Shown: one piece after another, positions 31,553 through 41,300 of the stretch
How positions within the stretch are numbered: position 1 is the stretch's first letter
Layout of the letters: every line of letters starts with the position of its first letter
Origin: an uncultured Eubacteriales bacterium
Lineage (GTDB): Bacteria; Bacillota; Clostridia; Oscillospirales; Acutalibacteraceae
DNA length: 64,000 nt
NCBI GenBank assembly: GCA_934561055.1
Contig: CAKTFN010000006.1
Location: forward strand, 70,275 to 134,274
Direction: 5' to 3'
The notes under the pieces: generated by a model
Databases searched by the model: none
The model's input: only the letters and a program-made list of their open reading frames with translations
What the model was told of the DNA's origin: nothing
Program-made: the position numbers and the translations under genes

Positions 31553-32932
31553 TTATCTTAAATTCTTATGAAAAAATTCATTCATTTCTTTTGCTTTTCC
31601 GCAACTGAGTCTTCCTTCGGGGCATTTTCCCTTGCTGAAACAGCTCGGTCCGTATTTTTTGAAAAGCACGGGTGAAATTTTTCTCAGTTCAAAAAGAAGT
31701 CTTGTTGCTTTTTCTCGGATTTCCCATTGTGCCCTTGTGCAGGTTCTCAGCTCAAAAAAGAGCTTCAGCTCACGGCCGTTCATGGTTGAAACAACGTCGA
31801 TCGTGTTTCCGGAAAGAAGGCAGTAAACACTTTCTCCGTCCGAAACACCGCATTGTTTCATCTCGCGGAAAAGTTCGGCGGTCTTTTCAAACGCCGCAAT
31901 ATACTTTTCAAGGAATTCGCTTTCTCTGACCGAGGCCGGAATAATATAGTCCGTTCTGTTGCAGGTATAAAGTTGCGCAACGCAAAGACTCTGCATTCTG
32001 TGACGGGCAAGATGAGTGAGCGTTGAAAGGGAAATATCGTTGAACCGCACCGTAAACGATGCGCTTTCAAGTGCACGCGGTCTTTTTGAAGCAAAAACGG
32101 CGTCAATGATTTTTGAAACCGTTACTTCGTCGGAAATTGCCTTTTCGATTTGAGCGGAAGAAAACGTTCCGTTTTCGATAAGTGCCGTTTTTGCAATCAG
32201 CTTTTCGCAGTCCGGGGTGAAGCCGAGAATTTCAACGTCCCTTTTGATTTCGGAACTTTCCTCTGCGATGCCGGTCAAGAACGAAAAGTCAGGAAGGTCG
32301 GAATAATTTTCATTATCCTCTTCAAAATTTTTGAAAACTCCGGGAGCTTTCTTTTTGCAGTCTTCAAGAAGTTTCAGCCCGATTCTTTTAATCTCCGGGA
32401 TATGCTTTCCCCTTCCGTAAATCATTGCACGAAGTGCGTTGACCATTTCCCGTCCGTTGAGCGAACAGAAAAAGTTGCTGAAAAAGCAATACGGAAGAAC
32501 AAAACGTGCGTCCTCTTTCGGAATTCCGCCGTTGCAAAGTTCGGCGTAAAGAGAAAAAAGACTTTCCATGTGAGTGGTATATTTTTCCGAAAGAGCCTTG
32601 TTTTCAAAATGCGGAACAAAAAAACCGCTGTCGGAAAAATCAACATATCTCCTTGACTTCACGGTAAAAGAGGCAAGCCTGAATTCAATCATGAACTGTT
32701 CAACAACGACCGAAACGTTTTCAAACGCAAGGTTGAAAAGAATATGTTCAATCGTCGAGGTGTGGCCGGAACGGATAACCTTTGAAATCAGATTTGCGTT
32801 TTTTTCTTCGTCGTGAGAACGCTCAAAAATTTCAAGAGCCGTTCCTTTCTGAGTTGAAATTCTTCCCGAAGCGGCGCAAACGCTTTCGCCGCAATCCGAT
32901 ATTCCGATAATATATGCGCCCGATTCTTTCAC
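31553..32932 (-). CDS. thyX: tandem-domain FAD-dependent thymidylate synthase (ThyX)
   Basis: A 459-residue protein, about twice the usual ThyX length, made of two ThyX-like halves. The N-terminal half has GHTSTIEHILFNLAF, then EFRLASFTVKSRRY (about 83-96), which keeps the RxxS....SxRY part of the ThyX signature but not the RHR or NE. The C-terminal half has LARHRMQSLC (about 308-317), which keeps RHRxxS, and later MNGRELKLFFELR and CTRAQWEIRE. A Cys-rich end (PSCFSKGKCPEGRLSC) follows. ThyX transfers methylene from CH2-THF to dUMP using FADH2; since the active site lies between subunits, the two halves could form a pseudo-dimer. Activity is inferred. It is a single gene with its own promoter. 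Confidence 0.85.
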   Translation of the reverse strand: MKESGAYIIGISDCGESVCAASGRISTQKGTALEIFERSHDEEKNANLISKVIRSGHTSTIEHILFNLAFENVSVVVEQFMIEFRLASFTVKSRRYVDFSDSGFFVPHFENKALSEKYTTHMESLFSLYAELCNGGIPKEDARFVLPYCFFSNFFCSLNGREMVNALRAMIYGRGKHIPEIKRIGLKLLEDCKKKAPGVFKNFEEDNENYSDLPDFSFLTGIAEESSEIKRDVEILGFTPDCEKLIAKTALIENGTFSSAQIEKAISDEVTVSKIIDAVFASKRPRALESASFTVRFNDISLSTLTHLARHRMQSLCVAQLYTCNRTDYIIPASVRESEFLEKYIAAFEKTAELFREMKQCGVSDGESVYCLLSGNTIDVVSTMNGRELKLFFELRTCTRAQWEIREKATRLLFELRKISPVLFKKYGPSCFSKGKCPEGRLSCGKAKEMNEFFHKNLR

Positions 32933-32972
32933 GGCCTTCTCCTCCTCTTGGTCTTTTTAAAGTCGAGTAATA

Positions 32973-33001
32973 TTTTAATATAACAGAGACACTTTGTCAA
33001 G
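32973..33001 (-). promoter_or_regulatory. promoter of thyX
   Basis: Minus strand TTGACA (33001-32996), 17-base spacer, TAAAAT (32978-32973). Confidence 0.7.
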
Positions 33002-33004
33002 CTT

Positions 33005-33039
33005 TAAAAAATCCGGGTTTCACGTTGAGTAAAACCCGG
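33005..33039 (-). terminator. terminator of the tmk-mltG-U32 operon
   Basis: CCGGGTTT and AAACCCGG form an eight-base stem around an 11-base loop, followed on the minus strand by ATTTTTTAAAG, about 12 bases after the U32 stop codon. Confidence 0.82.
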
Positions 33040-33051
33040 TCTGCTTTTTGT

Positions 33052-34308
33052 TCAGATAATTACCCGCATATTATCTTCTCGCTCTCTGCGGAGAATTGCG
33101 CCGTTTTCAAGCGGCGTTTCGCAAAGGAAGGAGAATTTCATCATCGGGTGGTTTGTGCTTTCAATCGGTTCGCCTTCTGCATTTTTGAGCCCTTTTGCGG
33201 TGAGGCGAAACGGCGCTTTGTCGCTTTCAAGAACTTCAAGTTCGTCGCCTTCAAAAAAGCGGTTGCGCTGAGTGCAAAAAGCAACGCCGTTTTCCCATTT
33301 TTCAACAACGGCCATCACGTCCCATTCGCGGTTATAGCCGCCGCGAAGACTTATTGAGGCGTCGTCTTTGGGGTCTGCGAAATAAAAACCGGTGCAATAA
33401 TCACGGTAACTGATTTTTCTCATCTCGTCGATTATCCATTGCTCCGGTCTGTAATCGTCGGACGGGTTTTCAAAGTATGCGTCAATCGCCCTGCGATAAG
33501 CGTTCGTAACAACGGAAACGTAATATTCCGACTTTGCGCGGCCTTCGATTTTGAAGCTTGTGATTCCGGCTTTGACGAGTTCGGGAATATGCTCGATCAG
33601 GCACATATCCTTTGAATTGAGAATGAATGTTCCGCCGTCGGCGTCCTCAATCGGGAAAAACATTCCGGGACGTTTTTCTTCAACAAGGCTGTATTTCCAG
33701 CGGCAAGGCTGAGCGCAGTCTCCGCGGTTTGAATCCCTTCCGACAAGGTAGTTTGAAAGAAGGCACCTTCCGGAAAAGGAAACGCACATTGCGCCATGAA
33801 CAAAACATTCGATGTCCATGTCGTCCGGAATATTCTTCCGAATTTCAGAAATTTCTTTGAGAGAAAGCTCTCTTGCCGTGACAATTCTCTTCGCTCCGAG
33901 CTTATAAAAAGCGTTTGCCGAAGCGTAATTGACAATTCCAGCCTGGGTCGAAACGTGGAGTTCAACCTTCGGCGCATACTTTTTTGCGTATTCCATTACA
34001 CCGAGGTCGGAAACGATGAAGGCGTCAACTCCGCTTTCCTGCGCTTTTTCAAGAAAAGCCGGAAGAAGAGGAAGCTCGCTGTTTCTCGGAAGTGTGTTGA
34101 CTGTTTGATAAACCTTTACGTTCCTTTCATGGCAGTAATCACACGCTTTCTTCAGCTCGGTTTCATTAAAATTTTGCGGTGCGGTACGCATACCGAAAAC
34201 AGAGCCGCCCAAATAGACGGCGTCTGCTTTGTATTTCACTGCGGCTTTCAGTCTTTCCATGTCTCCCGCCGGTGCAAGGAGTTCGGGCTTTTTAAATTCT
34301 TGGCTCAT
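33052..34308 (-). CDS. peptidase U32 family protein (TrhP/YrrO-like tRNA hydroxylation protein)
   Basis: A 418-residue U32 protein. The barrel domain starts with KPELLAPAGDMERLKAAVKYKADAVYLGG. It includes CFVHGAMCVSFSGRCLLSN and RDSNRGDCAQPCRWKY with clustered cysteines, then FKIEGRAKSEYYVSVVTNAYRRAID, followed by the C-terminal U32 beta domain. Although the family was named for collagenases, bacterial members of this type (TrhP, RlhA) take part in prephenate-dependent RNA hydroxylation; tRNA U34 hydroxylation is the most likely role here. The closest paralogue type (TrhP1 or TrhP2) was not resolved. It lies six bases after mltG and has only a weak ribosome site, suggesting coupling. Confidence 0.88.
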   Translation of the reverse strand: MSQEFKKPELLAPAGDMERLKAAVKYKADAVYLGGSVFGMRTAPQNFNETELKKACDYCHERNVKVYQTVNTLPRNSELPLLPAFLEKAQESGVDAFIVSDLGVMEYAKKYAPKVELHVSTQAGIVNYASANAFYKLGAKRIVTARELSLKEISEIRKNIPDDMDIECFVHGAMCVSFSGRCLLSNYLVGRDSNRGDCAQPCRWKYSLVEEKRPGMFFPIEDADGGTFILNSKDMCLIEHIPELVKAGITSFKIEGRAKSEYYVSVVTNAYRRAIDAYFENPSDDYRPEQWIIDEMRKISYRDYCTGFYFADPKDDASISLRGGYNREWDVMAVVEKWENGVAFCTQRNRFFEGDELEVLESDKAPFRLTAKGLKNAEGEPIESTNHPMMKFSFLCETPLENGAILRREREDNMRVII

Positions 34309-34314
34309 GCTTTA

Positions 34315-35835
34315 TCAGTCCGATTCATAAAAGATTTTTTCCGTGTTCTTCTGATGTTCGGCTGCGGTTTCGGCGAGATAAATCGTTCCGTTTGAGTCGT
34401 GGCAGAAGAAGTGATAGTTCGTGTCGCTCGGATTAAGAGCGGCTTTGATTGCTTCGATTCCCGGGTTGCAGATTGCTCCCGGCGGAAGACCTTCAGCGCT
34501 GTATGTGTTGTAAGCTTCAAGATAAATCGAATAATAGAATTCGGTGAACAAGCCGTACTTGTTGAGTCCGGTGATATATTCCTTCGTTGAGTTCATCTGA
34601 AGCTGCGGATATGTCGCCGGGTCGTCAAGTCGGTTGTGAAGAACCGACGAAATGTCAGCCATTTGAGAGGAGTCCTTCGCTTCACGCTGAATGATTGATG
34701 CAAGGATAATCACCTGATCCTGAGTCATTCCGAGTTGTTTTGCCTTCTGAGTGAACTCCTTCGTCCATTTCTTTGTGAAGTTCGTAAAGAGCTTTTTAAG
34801 AACGGAGTTCGCATTTTCGCCGATGTAGAAGTCATAGGTATCGGGGAAAATATAACCCTCGGCCTTGAGATAACGTCCGCTGTTTTGCGGAATTCCTTTA
34901 TAGAAGCCGAACTGCTTTCCGACGATGTCAAGGTTTGCGTAAAGCTTTTCGGCCGTGCAAACATTGTACTTTTCAATCTTCTCAAAGACTTGTGCGATTG
35001 TCCAGCCTTCGGGGAATGTGAGTCGGACGGTGTCCTTTGAAACGGAATTTGAAGATTTGATTGTTTCGAGCATAACTTCGATTCCGCTGTCCGGTTCAAG
35101 GTAATAAACGCCGGGTTCATATTCAATGTTGACGTATTTTCCTTCTCTGTTCTTCGCCCTGTCATAATGTCTGAATTTGCAAAAAAGCTTTGTAATAAAC
35201 TTTTGATGAACGAGACCGTTGTCACAAAGAACGCCATAAACATCGTCAAAATCCGAGCCGTCAGGAATTACAACTGAAACAGTCTGAACATCTTTGTCCT
35301 TTTTGAGAACAAGAATGTCGTTGATCGTCGCAAGAGCGAGCGATGAGGCAACGGCGGTAATGATTGTGATGATGAGAGCGCAGATGCAGGCAATTATGAG
35401 ACCTCTTGTGCGTTTAAACTTTTTTTGTTCTTTGAGCTTTGCAAGCTGAGCCGGAGTGAGATTCTGTTCGGAAACCTTTTTTCTCTTTTTGGTTTCCTTC
35501 TTTTCGGCGGCTCTTTTTCCGGAAGAAGCTCTTTTCTTTCCGGCGTTTTTTGAAGCCGGAGAATGCGGACGCTTTGCGCCTGCGGAAGCCGGTCTTTGCT
35601 GAGCCGGACGTCTGCGCGAAATATTGACCTCAAAATTTTTCTTTGAAGGCTTTTGAACCGGAACGGAAGAACTCGGCCTTTTCGGCGGAACGTATTCGTC
35701 CGGAACCTGATTGAATTCATCAATCGAGACCTTAAAATTTGAAGCGCGGGAATTATTTCCGACCCCTGAGTCCGGACGGCCCGAGGACGGCCTGTTTTGC
35801 CCGGTACTTCCGGGGTTGAATGAGTTTGAGTCCAT
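34315..35835 (-). CDS. mltG: endolytic murein transglycosylase MltG
   Basis: A 506-residue protein. A long basic, Pro/Ser/Arg-rich cytoplasmic N-terminus (1-145) is followed by one membrane span (about 146-172), a LysM-like region and the YceG catalytic domain. The latter includes FPEGWTIAQVFEKI, EGYIFPDTYDF and the catalytic glutamate region IIQREAKDSSQMADISSVLHNRL (about 380-402), ending with PSDTNYHFFCHDSNGTIYLAETAAEHQKN. It cleaves nascent glycan strands at the membrane. The start has a strong GGAGGACAA site. The disordered cytosolic tail is longer than in the Escherichia coli protein, as is common in Firmicutes. Confidence 0.94.
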   Translation of the reverse strand: MDSNSFNPGSTGQNRPSSGRPDSGVGNNSRASNFKVSIDEFNQVPDEYVPPKRPSSSVPVQKPSKKNFEVNISRRRPAQQRPASAGAKRPHSPASKNAGKKRASSGKRAAEKKETKKRKKVSEQNLTPAQLAKLKEQKKFKRTRGLIIACICALIITIITAVASSLALATINDILVLKKDKDVQTVSVVIPDGSDFDDVYGVLCDNGLVHQKFITKLFCKFRHYDRAKNREGKYVNIEYEPGVYYLEPDSGIEVMLETIKSSNSVSKDTVRLTFPEGWTIAQVFEKIEKYNVCTAEKLYANLDIVGKQFGFYKGIPQNSGRYLKAEGYIFPDTYDFYIGENANSVLKKLFTNFTKKWTKEFTQKAKQLGMTQDQVIILASIIQREAKDSSQMADISSVLHNRLDDPATYPQLQMNSTKEYITGLNKYGLFTEFYYSIYLEAYNTYSAEGLPPGAICNPGIEAIKAALNPSDTNYHFFCHDSNGTIYLAETAAEHQKNTEKIFYESD

Positions 35836-35847
35836 ATTTGTCCTCCT

Positions 35848-36432
35848 TTATTTTTGCGGCGCCGTTTTTTCGGCGCAAATAATTTCGTTTTCTGTAATTA
35901 CAAGCGAAACACGACGGTCAAATTCATCTTCGGGCAAAGCGGAAAAAAGAAGTTTTCCGAAACACAGCCCGGCCGTTTTGAAATTTCCGCGGGCAAGGAA
36001 ACGGTCGTAAAAGCCCCTTCCGTGACCGAGTCGCGAACCGTCTTTTCCGAATGCGAGCGCCGGAACAATAACGAGTGTTTCTTCATCCGGAAAAGCCTTT
36101 TCTCCGTTTGGCTTCGGTTCGAGGATACCGTTGAAGTTTCCCTCTTCAAGCTCGGTTTCGCTTTCTATATAATAATATGTCATTTTGTTTTCGTTTTCAC
36201 AACGCGGAAGGGCAACTTTTTTTCCGTCCGTAAGAGCTTTTTCAATGATTCTTTTCGTTGAAACCTCCTGCGGATAAGAAAAATAAGCAAAGAGCTTTTT
36301 ACAGCTTTTGTAGCTTTCAAGAGAAAAAAGTTTTGCGCCGATTTTTTCGCTCAATTCTTCCTTGTTCTCAACCGAGGAACGTTTTTCTTTTGCCTCTTTG
36401 CGAAGGTGATTTTTTTGTTCGTTTATATTCAT
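35848..36432 (-). CDS. fau: 5-formyltetrahydrofolate cyclo-ligase
   Basis: A 194-residue ATP-dependent enzyme converting 5-formyl-THF to 5,10-methenyl-THF. It has the N-terminal LRKEAKEKRSSV helix, YFSYPQEVSTKRII, LEPKPNG and the nucleotide-binding signature RLGHGRGFYDRFL (about 138-150; the usual form is GxGGGYYDR). The ATG at 36432 overlaps the stop of the DJ-1 gene (ATGA), which explains the poor ribosome site. It supplies one-carbon units in an operon that also contains tmk. Confidence 0.92.
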   Translation of the reverse strand: MNINEQKNHLRKEAKEKRSSVENKEELSEKIGAKLFSLESYKSCKKLFAYFSYPQEVSTKRIIEKALTDGKKVALPRCENENKMTYYYIESETELEEGNFNGILEPKPNGEKAFPDEETLVIVPALAFGKDGSRLGHGRGFYDRFLARGNFKTAGLCFGKLLFSALPEDEFDRRVSLVITENEIICAEKTAPQK

Positions 36433-36983
36433 TTGCACTGAATTTGCGCTTTGATTTCGTCGCTTTTTTCTCTTCCTTCAATTGCGGCAACAATTTCAAG
36501 ACCGAAGTCAACCGCAACGCCGGCGCCCTTTGCGGTGATGAAGATTCCGTCTTTGACAACGGACTTTTTGCTTATTGCGGCTCCTTTAAGTTCCTTTTCA
36601 AATCCGGGAAAAGCAATTGCCTCTTTTCCGGAAAGGAGGCCTTTTTTTCCGAGAATAGACGGAGCGGCGCAGATTGCACAAACGAGCTTGTTGTTCTTCA
36701 CGGCAAAGTCAATTGCGGCGTGAACGGTTTCGTCGGCGTCAAGATTCAGCGTTCCGGGCATTCCGCCGGGAAGAATCACCGCCTGAAGCTCATCGGTGAG
36801 CGAAAGCCCGTCGGTCGTGATGTCACAGGTGACCGGAATTTTATGAGAACCGGTGATTACCTTTTTTCCGACGCCTACCGTTGTGACGGAAACGGACGCA
36901 CGTTTGAGCATATCAATCGGAGCGATGGCTTCAACTTCTTCAAAGCCGTCGGCAAGAAAACAGTATACCATATTAAGTACCAT
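36429..36983 (-). CDS. DJ-1/PfpI family protein
   Basis: A 184-residue DJ-1-type protein with the N-terminal Glu in ADGFEEVEAIAPIDMLKRA (about 12-30) and the reactive cysteine in VCAICAAPSILG (about Cys104). The length is right for the YajL/ThiJ subgroup. Proposed activities include protein or glyoxal deglycation and redox protection, and the biochemical role is debated. ATG 36983 is taken as the start; a second ATG four codons later is possible. It is coupled to the folate gene by a four-base overlap. Confidence 0.88.
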   Translation of the reverse strand: MVLNMVYCFLADGFEEVEAIAPIDMLKRASVSVTTVGVGKKVITGSHKIPVTCDITTDGLSLTDELQAVILPGGMPGTLNLDADETVHAAIDFAVKNNKLVCAICAAPSILGKKGLLSGKEAIAFPGFEKELKGAAISKKSVVKDGIFITAKGAGVAVDFGLEIVAAIEGREKSDEIKAQIQCK

Positions 36984-37055
36984 AGCCTTTCGTGTTACAA
37001 AAAAGTTTTTGAAAAAAGCAGAACGTGAGAATGATTTTCCGTTAAAAACGAAAAA

Positions 37056-37718
37056 TCAGATATATTCTTTTACAACTTTAAAAACGAGATCGGAAATTTC
37101 TTTTGTGCTTTTCGGCTCACCGTTTTCGGCGCAGACAATTCGTTTCCAGCCGAGTTTTTCGCAAGCGTATTTTGCCGCAAAGCGGCAGTGCTCAAGATAT
37201 TCAACGTCAAGTTCATGAATATCCTTTTTGCTTTCGTCGTTCAGGTAACGTTTTTCAAGAAGTTTTTGAGAGACCTCAACCGGCATATCGAGAAAAACAA
37301 CGCAGTCCGGTTTCGGAATTTCAAGCTTGCAATATTCAAAATCGAAAAGCCAATCCAGATAGTAATCCCAGTCTTTTTGAGGAAGCTTCGTCATCTGATG
37401 GCAAGCGTTTGAGGTTGTGTATCGGTTTGCAACGATGATTTTTCCGCTGTTATACTCACGGCTCCAAAACTTTTTGAAGCTCGCATATCTGTCAACGGCA
37501 AAAAACGTTGAAGCGGCAAAAGCGTTGACGTCGTCGGGGCGGGTTCCGAGCTCACCGCCGAGATACATTCGCACGAGTGCGCTTGAGTCATCGCCGTAAT
37601 TCGGAAGGTCAATTTCAAAAGCGTCTTTTCCGCTTTCTTTGAGACGGGAAAGGAGGAGAGCGGCCTGCGTTCCCTTTCCGCTTCCGTCAAGACCTTCAAT
37701 AACAATCATTTTGCCCAT
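37056..37718 (-). CDS. tmk: thymidylate kinase
   Basis: A 220-residue dTMP kinase with P-loop EGLDGSGKGTQ (about 8-18), FFAVDRYASF containing the DR motif, VANRYTTSNACHQM for the substrate site, and FLDMPVEV. Length is typical. It phosphorylates dTMP made by the ThyX encoded 4 kb upstream. It lies 15 bases before the cupin gene end and probably shares its transcript. Confidence 0.94.
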   Translation of the reverse strand: MGKMIVIEGLDGSGKGTQAALLLSRLKESGKDAFEIDLPNYGDDSSALVRMYLGGELGTRPDDVNAFAASTFFAVDRYASFKKFWSREYNSGKIIVANRYTTSNACHQMTKLPQKDWDYYLDWLFDFEYCKLEIPKPDCVVFLDMPVEVSQKLLEKRYLNDESKKDIHELDVEYLEHCRFAAKYACEKLGWKRIVCAENGEPKSTKEISDLVFKVVKEYI

Positions 37719-37733
37719 GTTTTCACCGCTTTA

Positions 37734-38084
37734 TCAGTATGTGAGAATAACGGCGAAAACGGTGAGGTTTTCGTTTTCGGTGCGGTTTGCAATCGAGTGG
37801 GTTTCTCCGCCGAGACAGATGCAGCTGTCGCCCTTGTGAAGAATTTCCGTTTTTCCGTTGTCGTTGTATGTTGCGGTGCCTTCAATGACATAAAAAACTT
37901 CTTCTTCGTTTTCATGAACGTGAGCGCCGATTGAACAGCCCGGTTCGAGAAGGATTGTTCCGAGAAGTCTTGCGTGACCTTTGTATTCGCCTTTATTAAG
38001 AATGTCGGTAACAACGGCCTGTCCGTCGCCGCCGCGCATATTGACTTTTACGGTTTCCGTCATATTTTCATGTCTTTTAATCAT
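37734..38084 (-). CDS. single-domain cupin protein
   Basis: A 116-residue cupin with both motifs: GAHVHENEEEVFYVIEGTATYNDNG (about 52-76, two His and one Glu as metal ligands) and the second strand pair ILHKGDSCICLGGETHSIAN with His at about 97. These small cupins bind a divalent metal; enzymatic or sensory roles vary and none can be assigned. The start at ATG 38084 follows GGGGG by eight bases; an upstream in-frame TTG is unlikely. First gene of the tmk-DJ-1-fau-mltG-U32 operon. Confidence 0.85.
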   Translation of the reverse strand: MIKRHENMTETVKVNMRGGDGQAVVTDILNKGEYKGHARLLGTILLEPGCSIGAHVHENEEEVFYVIEGTATYNDNGKTEILHKGDSCICLGGETHSIANRTENENLTVFAVILTY

Positions 38085-38259
38085 TGCATAAACCCCCAAA
38101 ATAAATTAATTCATTGTATTATATCAATAACCGCCCGAATTATCAAGAACAAATTTGTAAAAAATGGTTTTCTTCAAAAAAAAGAGGAAAATCAAGCAAA
38201 AGAAAAAAGCGAAAATAAAAAAATATTTGAAGATTATCGTCATTATGCATTAATAATTG

Positions 38260-38288
38260 TTGACAACGGAATTTTCTTATGATATGAT
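38260..38288 (+). promoter_or_regulatory. promoter of the giant repeat protein gene
   Basis: Perfect TTGACA (38260-38265), 17-base spacer, TATGAT (38283-38288). The GGAGG site and ATG follow within 30 bases, so the leader is very short. Confidence 0.75.
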
Positions 38289-38316
38289 GATTAAAAATAA
38301 AGGAGGCATAAGAAAA

Positions 38317-41300
38317 ATGAATTCTGAAAAACATTCACGAACAAAACGATTAATCGCTTGCTTCATGGCAGTGATGATGCTTTTGACCGCAGTTCCGCTT
38401 TCTGCGTTTGCGGCAAATACGTGTACTCACCTTTATGAAGCGCAGGGACTTGTCAAAGTTGCACTTGTCGGAAAAAAATACGTTGTTTCCGACGAGACGT
38501 ATAAGTGCGTAAAGTGCAATAATGAAACTACAGAAAGACTCTATTGCTCCGACAAATTTAACACTGCCGTTGACAATGCAAAAGCCGCTCTTGCAGATCC
38601 GTGTTATAAAACCACCGGAAAAGAGTATTTTGCACTTAAAAGCGCAGTTGCGGCTCTGACCGGTCTCGCAGATGGCGGAACGCACTACTCAGAGTTTATT
38701 CTTGCAAAAATTAACAATGTTAATGATGCACTTCAGTCTCTTAATTCCGCTTCAAAAGAAAGCAAATTGAACACATTCACTGTAAAATTTGTTGCAAAAG
38801 ATTCCAACGGAAAAGTTGTTGAAGATTCACAAAAGGTTTTCTATGCCGAAAGTGCAAATGCACCTGCATCAACTTTTGCCAAAAATTATTCTGACAACGA
38901 AAAACATTACACATTCAAAAAGTGGGACGCTTCTTTTGATTCGGTAAGATCAAATCTTGTTATTAACGCTGTCTATGATGAAAAAGCTCATAACTTTGAA
39001 GTTACCGAAAACAAGGTTGAGCCAACTTGCACAACCACAGGAAAATCAGAAGTTAAGACCTGCAAAGATTGCAAAAAGTCAGTCGGCGGAGAAGAAATTG
39101 CGGCTCTCGGTCACTCATGGGGACCGGTTTCAAGCGAGTACTTTCCCGAAAAAACCGCAAAAACCTGTACTCGTTGTAAGGTGGTCTATACTGAGCATGT
39201 AAAATATGACGCTCATGAACCAATTAACCATGAAGCAAAAAGGCCGACATGCACGGAACCGGGAAATAAAGCTTACAAAACTTGCAAGACTTGTAGTTGG
39301 ACAAATTACGAAGCAGTTCCGCCAACCGGGCACACAATTGTTGTTGACAAAGCCGTCGCTCCGACTTGCACGGCAGCCGGAAAAACCGAAGGTCAGCATT
39401 GCTCCGTTTGCAAGGCTGTTATTGTTGCGCAGAAAGCCGTTCCGGCTCTCGGTCATGACCCTAAGGAAGTCAAATCTGACGATTATAAAAAAACATCTGC
39501 TACATGCACAACTCCCGATATCTATTATAAGAGCTGTTCAAGATGTGAAGTCGCCATTAAATCCGAAACTTTCACCGGAAAAGCACTTGGTCACAATTTC
39601 ATTAAAAAGAACATTGGAATTGCACCTATAGCAAACAGAGCAACATGCACCAAACCGGCTGCTTATTATTACATCTGTTCTGTTTGTGGTTCACAAAGCG
39701 AAAATACGTACACTGTAGGAACTGCTCTCGGCCATGATTTCACCGATTACATCGAAAACGCCGGAAAAGGTACCGAAACAAGAAGTTGCAAGCGTGCCGG
39801 TTGCCCAGAGAAGGAAACTCTCTGCGTTCTCAAGGACGGAAAGCGCAATCATGAAATCAAGCTCGCAGAAAAGGTTGATTCAACCTGCACAACAGACGGA
39901 CATACCGCATATGAGTACTGCGAGAAATGCGGATATAAGAACGGCTATGAAGTAATTCCTGCCGCACACAAGCCCGGAAAGACCGAAAAAGCCATCAAAA
40001 AGCTTGCGACATGCACGGCGGCCGGCGAAGAAGAGGAATCCGTTTACTGCATGGTTAAAGGTTGCGAAAAACTCATTAATACAAAAACCAATACCGTTGC
40101 CGCTCTCGGTCATGATTACAGTGAATGGAAAGCCAATGAAGACGGAAAAACCCATACGAGAATTTGCAACCGTGAAGATTGCGGTTCAGTCATAACCGAA
40201 GCCCATAAGATTATAAAAGTTGAAGCAAGAGACGCGACCTGCCTCACCGACGGAGTCGAAGCCGGCGAGAAGTGCAAGGTCTGCTCTTACAACACCTCAA
40301 AGGTTATTCCGGCAAAGGGAAGCCACACCGAAAAAATTCTTCCGGCAGTAGCCGCAACCTGCACAACTCCCGGAAAAACCGAAGGAAAGAAATGCTCCGT
40401 TTGCGGAGAAATGCTTGTTGCTCAGACCGATATTCCGGCAAAAGGACACACCGAAGAAATCATCCCCGAAGTTGCCGCAACCTGCACGGCTCCCGGAAAG
40501 ACCGAAGGTAAAAAATGCTCCGTTTGCGGAGAAATGCTTGTCGCTCCGACCGAGATTCCGGCTACCGGCCATGACATGGTAACCGACACCGAAGAAGTTC
40601 CGGCAACCTGCCTTGTTGACGGCCACACAAAGGGCGAACACTGCTCACGCTGTGATTATAAGGTTGAATCCCAAGTTATTATGTCCGTCGGCCACCACAC
40701 CGAAGAAATCGTTCCGGCCGTTGCTCCGACCTGCACCGAGGAAGGAACAACCGAAGGAAAGAAATGCTCCGTTTGCGGAGAAATGCTCGAAGAATATGAG
40801 ATTATTCCGGCAACCGGTCATTCAATGGTTTCAACAATTGTAAAAGCAAGCGTTTCAAAAGACGGAACAAAAACCGAAAAATGTGAAAATTGCGATTTCG
40901 TCGAAACTTCGTCAATTCCGAAAATTTCAACCGTCGTAATCACAAAAACCGCCGTTGCCTATAACGGAAAAGCTCAAACTCCGACCGTTGTTGTCAAAGA
41001 TGCCGAAGGCGTTACTCTTTCAAAGAACATCGACTATAAGGTTACATACAAAAACAACGTCAAACCGGGCGTCGGTTCTGCGGTGATTACATTCATCGGA
41101 GATGATTACGAAGGTTCAAAGACCCTCACCTTCAAAATTACACCGACCGCAACCGCAAAAATTGTTGCAAAGCAGAATGCAAGCGCAATCAAGGTTGCTT
41201 GGAGCGCAGTTAAGGGCGCAACCGGCTACAGAGTTCAGCTCTATTACGGCAAAAAGCTCGTTCGCACAAGAACCACCGATAAGAGAACCTGGACTTTCAC

